DNA of 64,000 nt. It comes from Anaeramoeba flamelloides (taxonomy: Eukaryota; Metamonada; Anaeramoebidae). Position 1 is the first letter of the stretch. Each line of letters opens with the position of its first letter. Shown one piece after another: positions 23,301-34,936 of this stretch. The notes beneath the pieces were generated by a model. The model was not told the origin of the DNA and searched no databases. It was given only the letters and a program-made list of their open reading frames with translations. The stretch spans positions 186,001 through 250,000 of the forward strand of contig JANTQA010000045.1 in assembly GCA_027625915.1 (NCBI GenBank), written 5' to 3'. The position numbers were made by a program, and so were the translations under genes.

Positions 23301-25419
23301 AGAAATAGAAAGAAAACAAATTTTACAATTTTCAAAACCAAAAAATCCATTAACAATAAACCCATTAACGATCCAATTGACAAAGACCGATAACAAAAGG
23401 TTAATAATCCAACAAGAAATGCTAAGGCTTCAATCTGAATTACAAATGAAAAAATTAAATTCTAAGAATTTACCAAATACTAATAATTTATTAGAATCAA
23501 TAAGCCAAAAAAACGGTGATGATAAGAATAAAAATCAAAATATTATTACTGGCCAATTAAAAGAAGTTGAAACAAATACGGATATGGATATGGAAATTGA
23601 AAATGAAAAGAAAAATGAAAAGGAGAATGAAAAGCTCAGTGAAAGGGAAAAGGAAAAGGAAAAGGAAAGGGGAAAAGGGGGAAAAGAAAAAAAGGATAAA
23701 GATTTAGATCATGAAAAGAACAAGAAAAAATTCAAAAAAATCAACAGCGATAGTTATAATTCTAAGAAATCTCCTCATTTAAGTAAATATGAAAATAATA
23801 AAAATTCAATAAAAGATTTGAATACCAGATTCCAAAATAAAAATGCTGAAAAAAAAAAGAAAAAATTGGTAGAATCAGACGATGAATTTAGTAAAATACG
23901 TGATAGTAGTTCCTCTTCTTCAGAAGAAAACAATTATGAAGATAACTTTTATAAAGAAAAGCAATATGGATTCATGACTCTAGAATCCGAATTCGATAAA
24001 TATCCAAATGATTCTGATGATGATTATGGTTATCGCCGAAGTAGACGCAGTATGGACGGTAGACGCAGTAGTCGTGAAGGTCACAGTAGAAGTAGAGCCC
24101 GATTAAAATCACCAAAAAGTAGAAGTGGTCTCAGAGAAAAAGACAGAGAAAGAGAAAGAGTAAAAGAAAGAGAAAGGGAAAGGGAAAGAGAAAGGGAAAG
24201 AGAAAGAGAAAGAGAAAGAGAAAGAGATGGAGATAGGGAAAGAAAAAGAGAAAGAGAAAGAGAAAGAGGAAGAGGAAGATCTCCTTCGAGATCGCCAATT
24301 AGAAGAAAAAAATACAGATCACCAGAAAAATCACCAACAAGGAGAAGTAATAGAAGAAATGATAATAGAAGGGGTGATAAAAGAGACAGAGACGGAAGAA
24401 GAGAAAGAGAAAGAGAAAGAGAAAGAGAAAGAGAAAGGGAAAGATCCTCTTCGAGATCGCCAATTAGAAGAAAAAAAAAAAGATCACCAGAAAAATCACC
24501 AAAAAGAAAAAGTGATAAAAGAGAAAAATCTGCAAATTATTCATCAAGTAGCAGTAGCAGCAGTAGACATAGCAGTGGTAGTAGTATAAGCAGTAGTGAT
24601 ACTGACAGCAGCAATAACTATCATCGTAAAAAAATGTTATATTCCTCAAAAAAAGAAAATTCACACAAAAAAAGAGGTGATCGAAGAGAAGAAAAATATA
24701 GATCTCCTTCAATCTCTCCAAAAAGAATAAAACATCAAAGATCCACAACAAATTCATTTAGAAGAAGAAGAAGAAATTCCTCTCCTTCAATTTCCCCAAA
24801 AATAAATAGAAGAAAAGAACAATCCTCTTCAATTACTCCTATTAGAAGAAAAAAAAACAGATCACGAGAAAAATCACCAATAAGGAGAAGTAAAAAAAGA
24901 AACGATAAAAAAGAAAGAGAAAGTGAAAGTGAAAGGTCTTCTTCAATTTCTCCAATTAGAAGAAAAAAAAACAGATCACCATTAGATTCAACAAAAATAA
25001 GAAGAGAAAGAGAAAGAGAAAGAGAAAGAGAAAGAGAAAGAAAAAGAAAAAGGGAAAGAGAAAGAGAAAGGGAAAGAGAAAGGGAAAGAGAAAGAGAAAG
25101 AGAAAGAGATGGAGATAGGGAAAGAAAAAGAAGAAGAGAAAGAGAAAAAAGAGAAAGATCTCCTATCAATTCATATAAAAGAAAAAGAAAAAATGATTCT
25201 ATTTCACCAAAAAGAAAATCTTCAACTTCTTTGAAAAATTCAAAAATAAAAAAAAAAGATGGACAATATCTCAATAAAAAAGATTCAAACCAATCAAAGT
25301 ATTATTCCTCTTCTTCTTCCAATACACCCTCTTCTTCTTTAAGAACTATTAAAGAAAAAAAAAAAAATCAAAAAAATCGGGAAAAAAGAAGAATTTATAA
25401 ATCAGATTATGAAAAATGA
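20389..25419 (+). CDS. CDK9/CDK12-type cyclin-dependent kinase with long RS-rich tail
   Basis: Exons are 20389-20481 and 20737-25419 (intron GTAAGT...GAAG, 255 bp), giving 1591 residues. The kinase domain, about 18-306, is complete: P-loop GKGTYG (25-30), Lys47 in VALKK, PVTALRE helix with Glu65, HRD 144-146, DFG 164-166, and activation Thr184 in NNVITLWYRPPE. PVTALRE, ALNHDFF and DPMP resemble CDK9 and plant CDKC, which phosphorylate the RNA polymerase II tail with cyclin T or K. The tail is Asn-rich (about 359-685), Gln-rich (about 686-939), then Lys/Glu and Arg/Ser/Glu repeats with RSPS and SPEKSP motifs. Metazoan CDK12/13 have an RS domain on the N-terminal side; here it is C-terminal. 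Exon 1 supplies the first P-loop strands, so the ATG at 20389 is preferred to that at 20731. AATAAA follows at 25441. Family certain, CDK9 versus CDK12 not settled. Confidence 0.92.
24133..24290 (+). repeat. GAGAAA-type coding repeat, first tract
   Basis: Pure purine repeats of GAGAAA/GGGAAA units encode an (Arg-Glu)n tract of the kinase tail. A shorter tract follows at about 24402-24444. The phrase GAGATGGAGATAGGGAAAG recurs at 25.1 kb, suggesting internal duplication. Confidence 0.8.
24999..25170 (+). repeat. GAGAAA-type coding repeat, second tract
   Basis: The same hexamer array near the kinase C-terminus, interrupted by AAAAGA units and sharing GATGGAGATAGGGAAAG with the first tract. In-frame length variation by slippage or unequal exchange is likely. 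Confidence 0.8.
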
Positions 25420-25757
25420 AGATTCGACTTTTAGTATTTGAATAAAATTATTAAAATGTTACTATTTCTATTTTTATTGTTTTTATTTATGTATTTATTT
25501 ATTCTTTATTGTGGTTATAAACAACCAACATCTTTAAATACTATTTTAATTATTAACGAGTTATTTTAGTACCATAACAAAAAAAACTTTAAAGGATTTT
25601 TATTTTTAACAAAAAATAAGAAAATATCCCTGAAGAATTCATTTTTTTGATAAAGTATTTTTATTTTTATTTAGTGAAAAATCCAATTTTTCAAAGCTGA
25701 AATAATTTTTTCATAATTGATTTTTTTTAATAAGGTATTTCCAAAAAAGTGGGTCTT

Positions 25758-25782
25758 TATATATATATATATATATATATAT
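25758..25782. repeat. (TA)n microsatellite
   Basis: About 12 TA units, 340 bases after the kinase stop. Confidence 0.85.
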
Positions 25783-26899
25783 TCAAGAAAGATTTCTCTT
25801 TTTTAGTATTTCTATTTGTAAATTGGTAATATAAAATTAAGAGAAATTTTAATACTAATTGAACTAGATTTCTAAAGTATATATTATTAAATGTGTTCAT
25901 CAAAATATTTTTAAAAAATTGAAAAAAAAATAAGCACTTGTTTTGGAGAAAACAATGTATGACCAATTTCAATAAAAAATTGACAATAGGATGAGGATCT
26001 CAACTGAAATTTTAAACAATAAAATACATTTATAAAGTTTTTCGTTCGATTGGAAATTTTATCTAGAATAAACCTTTTTGAGAAAAAATAATTTACAATC
26101 AAAAAGAAGAAAATAAACTCGAATTTGCGCGCCTAAAAAATATCATATCAAATTATGATCAGAAACTTTGATATCTTTTCTTAAAGTAAGACAATATCTA
26201 ACAACCAAATTGTATTATTATGGAGAATAAATTATGATATAAGAACAATTTTGGGTATTTAAAAAGTCTTTTAGAATTGAGTTTAAAAAAAATATTTTTA
26301 GAATAAATTTACCCAAATTTTTAGGGAATAACTGATTTAATTGTTTTTATAGTGTGGTATTTTCACTTTTTAATTTCATTCCAAGATTTAAAAAAATTAA
26401 AAAAAAAAGTTCTTAATAGATAAAGGATGTTAGTATGATTTCATATTTTTTGTGTTTTTGTTGGGAATTAATTTTGAACATTTGATCTTCAGAGTAATTA
26501 AAAAATAATAAAAAAAAAATCGTGAGGCACAGCACATAATAAAAAAAATTAAATGTAAAAACTTTAAGTTAGACAAGTCATGATTATTGATTTCTCTATA
26601 AAATTTAGAATGATTATTATTGAAAAAATAATAAAAAAATTCTCATCTAAAAATCCCATATTTACTTTAAATAAGTTCGGGCTAAATACCACTATTTTTA
26701 CCACAAGAGATTTTTTTGAAAAAATTCAGTTTTTTATTGTCAAAAAATCCTAAATATTTTTTTGGAATAAAAAATTTGCTTATTATTTAACTTTTATATG
26801 GAAATACATCCAATTATTAAAACATTATTTCAAACACACCTAGTGACAAATTATCTTAATACTACTCTATAAGCCAAATTTCAAAATTATGGGCAAACT

Positions 26900-26923
26900 T
26901 TATTATTATTATTATTATTATTT
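26900..26923. repeat. (ATT)n microsatellite
   Basis: Eight consecutive ATT units. Confidence 0.85.
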
Positions 26924-27336
26924 TCTTTTTTACATTTGTCTTTTCAAAAAATAAAATGATTACACTAGATTTTTATTTATTAATCTATATTGGTTATTAT
27001 CTCTAAACATTTTAGTATAATACATTATTATTAAATAAAAAAAAAAAAAAAAAAAATTTTTTTTTCTGATGAAAAATCTGCCCCTATTTTTGAAATTAAG
27101 TTTATTTGAAAATTTAATTTGATAAAAACTATTGAGTGTGCGTGGGATATTATAGAGAGATGCTGAGTACTTTTTTTTTTTTTTTTTTTTTTTTTTGTTG
27201 ATTGTGATAATCGATATATTTCCTAAATAAAACATAAAACTAAAAATACCACAACATTTAACGGTGCTCTGCTGCGCTACACAAAAAATCAATTTTTTTT
27301 TTTTTTTTTTTTTTTTTGCTGTGAAAATACAAAATA

Positions 27337-27904
27337 AACTCTTTTTCAGTCAAAGGTGTCCAGTTTTATTGAAGAAATAGAACACATTCTATGAGTTTAA
27401 TTCATTATTCTTCTCAAACTTAAATTTCAATTTTTAGATCAAAATCATTTTTTCTCATTTTGTAAATTTTTTTTTTTTTTTAAAAAAACTTTTCTTTTTG
27501 TTTTCATTTTATTTTTCTTCTTTTCTTTTTTATTTTTCTTTTTAGAAATTAAATTTGAAAAAAAAATGTTTGAAACTCAAAATTAACATTGAGAAAAGTT
27601 TGGCTTTGTATGTTCTAAAATTCATACACGTAATAAGTAAAAAATCTTATTGTCCAAAATTTTCATTTCCTAAAGAAATAGAAAATTTTGCACGAGAGGT
27701 TCCGTTGAAAGGGCCAAATAATTTTTTTAACATTTTTTTTTTTTTTTTGAAATTTATGGTTTGTTCAGGCTTTTCTTTTATGTTTATCGGCTCTAATACG
27801 AAGTTTATTATTTCTTGTATTTCTAAACAATCAAAGTTTGATTGGTTCTTAAAAATAAAGTGAATTTTTCATTTTTGGTTTGGCCCCTTTGAGTGAAATG
27901 GATT
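27337..27904 (+). mobile_element. E element, copy 2
   Basis: Flanked by TA (27335-27336, 27905-27906). The left end is AACTCTTTTTCAGTCAAAGG; the right end reverse-complemented is AATCCATTTCACTCAAAGG. It is similar to copy 1 throughout, including TTTTGCACGAGAGG against TTTTGCACAAGACA and TTTATTATTTCT. The 102-codon frame inside is not conserved in copy 1. Confidence 0.65.
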
Positions 27905-28319
27905 TATATTTTTCATAATTGAAAAATTTTGGTTTCCAATCTGGTAAATAATAATATTTTAAAATACACTAAAAAAATTATAAAAATTTTTTTTTTATTA
28001 ATATTAAAGAGTAAAGTACAAAATAAATGTTCTTATACTTGTTTTTCTCAAAAAAATTTTTCAGATTAAAATCATAGATTTATCCATTATTAATAAACAA
28101 AAATAATTTCAAACTATGAGGATTTAAAATCAATTCAAAATAATGAAAACTTATCTTTTCACTAACCCATAAGAAAAATAAAAATTGAATTATTTTGAGT
28201 TAGATAAAACTCATACTTTAATTAACATTTCATAATTTGTAATTACAGTTATTTAAACATATTAAATATTAAATAACTTGAAAAAAATTTAAAACTATTG
28301 TATTTTTGTTTGTTTTTAG

Positions 28320-28500
28320 TCTGGTTATTTTTAAAACTTACCCCTTGGGAAAAAAGGGATATTTTTCAGGGTAGAAAATTTTAAATAAACGGAGGGATGA
28401 ATTTTAGTAAAATAAACTTTGAGATACTTAACTTCAAAAGATAACTAATAGTTTTGAAAAATGCTTTATTCTTCTAATAAAACTGAAAAATTGAAGAAAA
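28320..28500 (-). repeat. Repeat G, copy 3 (inverted)
   Basis: The reverse complement matches 14210-14440: TTTTCAGTTTTATTAGAAGA, TTTTCAAAACTATTAGTTAT, then a CCTGAAAAATATCCC segment. Together with the next two entries it forms an inverted version of the interior of the K element. Confidence 0.5.
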
Positions 28501-28559
28501 AATACATATGGTAAGTATTGAGTGTAATAGGGGTTTCAGTTATTCGAAATAATCGAGAA

Positions 28560-29060
28560 AATCGATTTATTTTACTTTATTCTTTTAAATTCTGGAAAAC
28601 CGAATGAAAGTGGCCGCCAAGTTCCGTAGAGTGCCTAGCTTTTCCAGAATTCATAAGAATGGAGATAAATTTTTGACTTTACTCAATTCTTTTAAATTCT
28701 GGAAAACCTAACGGCGTTTTTTTTTAACTTTTTGAAATAAACCTAAAATTAAATAAATTTTCGGTTTATTTCAAAAGGTAAAAAAAAACCTAACGGAAGT
28801 GACCATCAAGTGCAGTTAGTGCCTAGATTTTCTTGAGGTTTTCTGTTATATTTGCGAAGTGTTCTAGGTTTTTTTTGAGTTTTCTATTTATTTAGAAAAT
28901 CTATTGATTTTCTAAATAAATAAAAAACTCAAAAAAAAACCTAAAGAAAATCTATTGATTATCCAAATAAATAGAAAATTCAAAAAAAACCTAACGAAAA
29001 TATATCGATTTTCTAAATAAACAGAAAACTAAAGAAAAACTAACAGCGGTTGTCCAGAAT
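28560..29060. repeat. Palindrome array C4 (largest)
   Basis: At least four modules: the CTTTTCCAGAATTCATAAGA hairpin closing with TTCTTTTAAATTCTGGAAAA; the GAAATAAACCTAAAATTAAA/TTTCGGTTTATTTC hairpin; and repeated AGTTTTCTATTTATTTAGAA modules whose complements CTAAATAAATAAAAAACTC follow directly. The linkers are CCGTAGAGTGCCTAGC and CTAACGG. The AAAATCTATTGATTTT centre is repeated three times. Confidence 0.7.
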
Positions 29061-29104
29061 TCAAAAAGCAAATATTTTTTTAAAATAAAATCAATAAAAA
29101 TCTT

Positions 29105-29420
29105 CAATATTTAAAGAATTGATTTCCCATTTGAAAGATATTTATAAAATTTAAAATACTTGTTAAAGATAACAAAATAACGTCTTAACTGTGAAGAAAT
29201 ATTTTCTCAATTTTATATCTGATTAAATTTGAAAAAATTCAAATAAAAAAATTGGATTTTTTGACTTCAATTTGGAAAATATCTTTCAAAAATCATTTTT
29301 GATCAAAGATCTCTTATTAACAAATAGTGTTTATTATAATTGAAGTTATTAAAAAGGGTAAAAATAAGAATTTGGTTATTTTTTTTTCAAAAAAATTTTA
29401 ATGTCGGTTTACACTCCAAA
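29105..29420 (-). repeat. Repeat J, copy 2 (inverted)
   Basis: The reverse complement matches 13565-13890, including GATCTTTGATCAAAA and AATAAACACTATTTGTTAAT. It is adjacent to the palindrome array as in the K element, but the CCTAATAAAA ends of K are absent here. Confidence 0.5.
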
Positions 29421-29588
29421 AAACAAAAAATGAAAATTTTTCCTTTTATAAATGAGAAAGCACATAAGTGATCACAGGAATCTTCATTTTTTGAACTTTT
29501 ATTAAATAACAACTTGAAAATCTACTTTTTTCTCAGAAATGTTGTTAACCATAAATGTAGATGAGAAATAGAATCATATACAAAACGA

Positions 29589-29956
29589 TTTTCTTCATTT
29601 TTCAAGCTTTTTTTTGATAAGTTTGTGATTTTTTCATGAACAGCAAGACTTTTCTGGTGTGCCATCAAGGGAGAGGAAACCTGACAGATATTCGGTGTAT
29701 TAAGTTGCGTTCTATTGTATTTAAAAAAGAAAGGAAGTGGTTTCGGATCATAAACATCAAAAAGAAAAAAGAAAATATTTTTTCCAAAATTAAAAAAACA
29801 AACAAACCTCAAATGATTTATAAAATGGAATTTGTTGACATTTAAAACATCAAATATCTGTCAGGTTTCCTCTCCCTTGGTGGCACACCAGAAAAGTCTT
29901 GCTGTTCATGAAAAAATCACAAACTTATCAAAAAAAAGCTTGAAAAACGAAGAAAA
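29589..29956. repeat. Long near-perfect inverted repeat (104-bp arms)
   Basis: Arms 29589-29692 and 29853-29956 are reverse complements with about two mismatches, both transitions, around a 160-bp spacer. The arm includes TTTCCTCTCCCTTG and CAGAAAAGTCTTGCTGTTC and has more G and C than its surroundings. I found no other copy in the window. A transcript would fold into a long hairpin. It may be a recent inverted duplication, a foldback element, or the source of a hairpin RNA. Confidence 0.75.
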
Positions 29957-30946
29957 CATATTGGTGAATGTGTCGTAATTTTGAAAAAAGTGTGTAAAAA
30001 AAGTCTTTTTGAACAACCTTTAGTCAGTCGAAAAACTTCATTAGTCATTTTTTCAAGGCTCTTAAGATTTTTTTTGATCCTTTTTTTAAAACGACTTTTT
30101 TAAAAATTCACAATTTGATTTTGAAAAAACATTTAAAAATACAAACCAAGAAGTGCTATTCAGAAAGTGAAAAAAATTAAATTACAAATAAAATTTCTGA
30201 AATCTGTTCAAGTGACAAACAAAATTTGTATTTTAACCCAAAAATTAATTAAGAAAAACAAAATATAAAAAGTAAAAAAGAGGGACTGAATAAGTGTTTT
30301 TTTTTTAAAAAAAAACGTTTCATTGTTGGCTTTGTTGGAGGGTTTCTTGAATTTGTCAGCTTTCCCCCGTTTGATCAAATTTACTTCACAAACAAAGGTT
30401 ACTTTTGGTGAACAGTTTTGAAAATTTCTTTTTTGTTTTTTTTTTTTTTTTTTTTAGTTAAAAAAGAGAATAAGGAAAAAAATTGAATTTAATACACGAA
30501 CCATTAAACATATTTTGTTTTTTGATTCAAAAAGAATTCATTAATTAAAATTGTTTGTTAATATGATCAGCTTTTGTCGAAGATGTATATTATTTTTTAA
30601 TTCTTTGTAATTATGTGAAAGGTGAAAATAAGAAAGAACAAGCAAAAAAGATAAAAAATGAAATGTGCTTACTCTCAAAATGAGAAATAATTTTACTATT
30701 AATTGATCGCATTTGCAAAAAGCTTATTTTTCTGAGCACATCTCATTTAAAGAATGAAAGATTTAAATTTACCTTCAGCTTTTATAAAAAAAAACAATTC
30801 AGATTTTAATCAAATCATTAAGCTTCACATCCACAAAGGTGAAATTCAAAATAGAAGTTTATTTAATCTTATAAAGAGTTGAAATTTTTCATCTGATCTC
30901 TCAAGCCTTTTTTAGAAAGCTGATATTGAAAATTTTGTTTTATTAA

Positions 30947-31728
30947 GGGCCGAGTTATTCGGGTGAAATTTTTTTTTCTGAAATGGAAAAAAACTTTTTA
31001 GTAATTTTTATGAGGACCTAACACCAATCAAAAACCCGACATATGATGTGTAATCGATCTCCAAAAATCAATAACAAAAAAATGAGTACATTTTTAGAAA
31101 AAAGTGCCAAAGATCGACACTCAATTTCCAATTAGAATGGTTGTGAATTACAATTTTGATAACAACTATGTCAATTTTGAAGTGTCACTCTTTGGCACTT
31201 TTTGAGATCTTAGTGACTTTTTTTTTTCTTTTTTTTTATTTTTCAAATGAGTTATTTTTATCGAAAGAATGTTACAAAATCCTTACTTGGTCAAATTTAG
31301 AGGGTTACAAAATAACCACAAATCAGATTAAATAGAATTAAATTGATTGTGAACTTCGAAAAAGCAATTTGTTTTAAATTAAAGAAATTTGACTATTTGA
31401 AAATAGAAAATGAGAAAAGATGAATTTTTTTTTTTTTAATTTTGATTTTTTTTAAATTGATAACTCTTTTAAACTTATTTTTTTTTAATTCGATTCATTT
31501 TTTGAAATTGAGATCTGTTTTAAACTTATTTTTCTTCATATCTTAATTGTGTCAATGAATACCTTTATATTAATTTTTTTTAATTGAATTTTTGTCAAAG
31601 AGATCCAATGAAATTTTTTTTTTGTTATTTGAATTTTGTCAACCAAAAAAAAAAGTATTTCAGAATACCCTTTTAAGTCTCCCGTAACCCCTGAGTATGT
31701 AGTAGATTCACGATAAATGACTATGTCC
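30947..31728 (-). mobile_element. D element, copy 2 (inverted)
   Basis: Flanked by TTAA (30943-30946 and 31729-31732). The ends are GGGCCGAGTTATTCGGGTG and, reversed, GGACATAGTCATTTATCGTG. It matches copy 1 at 10.7 kb over its length but is about 100 bp longer through a partly duplicated segment around 31440-31600. Confidence 0.6.
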
Positions 31729-31819
31729 TTAATTTTAAACTAATATTTTAATGAACTTACGAGCTTGAATAAAATTTTCCCAAAATTAAATTGTACATTT
31801 TGTAATTTTACACTTTTTA

Positions 31820-32075
31820 AGAACTTCAATTGGAATAAATACTAGTGGTTAATAAAAGATCTTTGATCAAAAATGATTTTTGAAAGATATTTTACAATTT
31901 AAGTTGAAAAATTCAATTTTCTAGGTTCTAATTTTTTGGATTTTTAATAGTATCAAATTTGAATAATTTTTTCTTCTACCCAAGAATACATTTTATTATA
32001 TTTTAAAAGTAAATTAAATCTGAATATTTTTCAAAGAGAGAATCAATTATTTGGACTATTAAATAATCATCTGTT
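31820..32075 (+). repeat. Repeat J, copy 3
   Basis: GGTTAATAAAAGATCTTTGA and AAAAATTCAATTTTCTAGG match copy 1. It sits about 90 bp beyond the D element and has no palindromes beside it. Confidence 0.5.
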
Positions 32076-32329
32076 CTTTTAAATCATGTAAAAAATAGAC
32101 ACTTTTTGTCACTTAATGTAACTTGGCAGCAATTCAGAGAATTGGAAAAAATAAGATAAAAAAAAAATTCTCAATAAGAATAAAAATACCAAAATAAGTG
32201 ATTAATAATACCAATTTGGTAATTCAAAGTGGGTGAATAAAAAAATGTAATTTTTCAATTCAAAAGAAATTGATTTAATTTATTCTAATTTTTAATTGTG
32301 TTGTCACTCTTTATATTTAAAAATAGTAA

Positions 32330-32680
32330 GGGTTTTGTATCCTTTTTCAGATACAATTAACAAAGTTGTCAAATAAGAAAAATGGAAAAAAATTTCTTGG
32401 AAATCTCAAAAATTAACAGAATATAAATTCAAAACAAAAATAGTTTTTTTTTTTTTCAGAATGATGATCCACAACAATTTAAATTTGGAATTGAGTGTTA
32501 GTCTTTGCACTTTTTTTCTCAAAATTTCTTCATTTTTTAAAATTTTACTTTTTGTAGATCGATGTTATAATACATTTTGATTTAATTGTAATCAGTATTA
32601 AAAGCTGATAAAAATTACTAAATTTATTTATTCAATTTCCAAAAATTGTTTTTTCATTATAAATATCCACCATTAATGAA
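32330..32680 (+). mobile_element. Truncated, diverged D element
   Basis: Resembles the right half of D: TTTGGAATTGAGTGTTAGTC, a GTAGATCGATGTTATAATAC-like segment, then AAAATTACTAAATTT. The end is not preserved. Confidence 0.4.
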
Positions 32681-33359
32681 ATAAATATATCTTTTAAATA
32701 AGTTTCTAAAAAATATTATCTAAATTCATAATATTAGTCGGTGTTGATTTAACAAAATAACCACTTATTTATCTGAAAAACTTGAAATATTTCGAATTTT
32801 TTTACTTATATAATATAGGCAAGGTTACAGATCAGATAATAGCTTTTCTTTAAGAAATCATTAGACAATTTTCTTTATTTATAAAACAAAGACAAGAAAA
32901 AGGTAAAAAAAAAAAAAGAAAATACAGAAATTATTGAGTAATTTATTTATAATCAATATAAAAAAAAATAATTAAAATAATTTTTTATTGCATAATGGAT
33001 TTTGAATTGGTATGTTTTTGGATTCTTTCTTCCAAAATTTTATGAATTCTAATCATAATTTTTTTTTAGCAAACATGTAAAAAAATTTTTTTCTGATTAT
33101 AGCTCATTTGAAAAATATTGATTTTCTAAGTTTTTAATTCGAAATTTTTAGATAAGATACATATTTTATGTTTTTTTTTTAAAAAAAGTATATGTTTTAC
33201 AAATTTTTATTATGGAGATTTGGATTATTTTTAATAGTTATATTTTTGCAAATTTCCTAAATCATTTTTTATCAAAATCCTGATACAAAATATGTATTTG
33301 GTAGTATTTACTTATCGAAAACCCAACTACATAAATTATATAAACTCTTTTTCAAAAAC

Positions 33360-33920
33360 TATGACTTACCTGAAATAATAAATTGAAAAAAAAATAATTA
33401 TCCTTTAGTACTGAAGAACAATTAATAACTAAATATGATTTGTAATTCACTTTTAAGTCATTCTAAATCTATAAAAGCCTGATATATTAAAAATTAAAAA
33501 AAATAAAACCAAAAACTAAAAAAAAAGCGAGTAACAATTTTTGAAATGAGCATTAATATTTTTTATTACTGAACTTTTACTGAAAAAAGGTCGAACAACA
33601 AGATTTTTTATGAATAATTAAATCCATTTTCAAAGACATTACATAAACTCAATTTTCATAGTGATTATTTGTCTTTTCGAAGATCTCTTTTTTTTTCAAC
33701 ATGATCTTTTAAAAAGAAAAAAAAACAAATCAAAAAAAAAGAAAAAGAAAAAAAAAGAAAAAAAGAAAAAGAAAAAGAAAAAGAAAAAAGAAAAAGAAAA
33801 TACAAAAGAAAAACAAAAATTTGAAACAGCAAAACTAAAATTTGAAAAATTAGAAAAAATGATTCTCATCCAAAAATTTGAAAATATTTTTTGTTAAGAA
33901 TACTGGAATAAACCCTCAAA
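33360..33920 (-). mobile_element. F element (E-related), copy 1
   Basis: Its reverse complement matches 48.66-49.24 kb over about 560 bp, sharing TGAACTTTTACTGAAAAAAG, ATCTTGTTGTT-type and GACTTAAAAGTGAATTACA-type segments. The complement also aligns loosely with E elements (GGTTTATTCCAGTATTCTTA against GTTTAATTTATTATTCTTG). A Lys-rich run at 33715-33800 is a polypurine tract. Confidence 0.5.
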
Positions 33921-34911
33921 ACATCTCCTATTCACATTATAAAGTGAGTCAAAATTTATGAAAAATAATTTATAAATTTGATTCTGTTACTTCAGTAGTT
34001 TTCATTTTAAGAAGTTAAGTTCGATTTGATCAAGATTTAATGGAAAGATGTTATTTTTATTAAAAAATTTGATCATATGTTTTTTAACAGTTATATATTT
34101 TTTTATGACTTTTACATCAACCGAAAGAAAAATGGTAGTAAACCAAACAAGTTAAAATAGGAAATGTTTAAAAGTAACAAATATTAAAAATAAAAATATC
34201 AGATTTTCTCAAACCACAACTAGAATTAGAAAAATTTAATGAAAAGATGAATTTAAAATTAATTTTGGAAATTCTTTAGAAATATAAAGAAATTTGTTGA
34301 AAGAAAAACTCCCAACAAAATTTTAACCGTACAGAAATAAGAAGAATAAAATTGATTAAATAGTAAGTAATTATATCAAATTCAATATTAAACATAAGAT
34401 AAATAAATAAAGATTTTTATTAATTTTTTCTTGATAAATATTAATAATTTTTTTTATTATCTATTGTCAATTGGTATTAATAATTTATACTGTGGTTATT
34501 TACCACTTTTTATTTTTATCAAAATATGATTATATTTTATTATAAAATAATTCTTTAATTTTGAATATATATCAACTGAAAAACTTATTAATTTTTTTTC
34601 TATTATTTAACGGAGGAGTTTTTAATTCCTCTTATTTGCCTGAATTCCTAAATTATGATTTAGGAAGAAGACTTATTAATTTCAATATGAATTTTTCTCC
34701 CACAATTTCAAAAAAATATATTTTAAATTCAATACAAAATTTTAAGGGTGTAAAATCCTTGATTTATTTTTTAATTAATTAATTTATATTCAATTAATTT
34801 CGATCTAATCAACTTCTAATTTATTTAATTTATCTTTGATTTAAATTATTCAGCTGATTAGGTAAATGGTCAATTATTAATTTTATCTTTGGATAAATTT
34901 TAACACGAACC

Positions 34912-34936
34912 ATATATATATATATATATATATATA
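34912..34936. repeat. (TA)n microsatellite
   Basis: About 12 uninterrupted TA units. Confidence 0.85.

Noticed and set aside
24735-25274. Minus-strand Ser/Leu-rich frame of 179 codons
   Set aside because: Complement of the Arg/Glu repeat of the kinase tail; alternating Ser-Leu is what that repeat gives on the other strand.
27555-27863. 102-codon frame at 27.6 kb
   Set aside because: Lies within E copy 2 and is broken in E copy 1.
28560-29060. CRISPR-like array
   Set aside because: Repeats are palindromic modules of mixed order with no unique spacers, in a eukaryotic genome.
29522-29845. Two overlapping frames of 96 and 69 codons on opposite strands
   Set aside because: They arise because the inverted repeat arms are open in both directions; no ATG-based domain structure.
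33661-33897. Lys-rich frame of 78 codons
   Set aside because: Polypurine tract inside an F element; not conserved in the copy at 48.7 kb.
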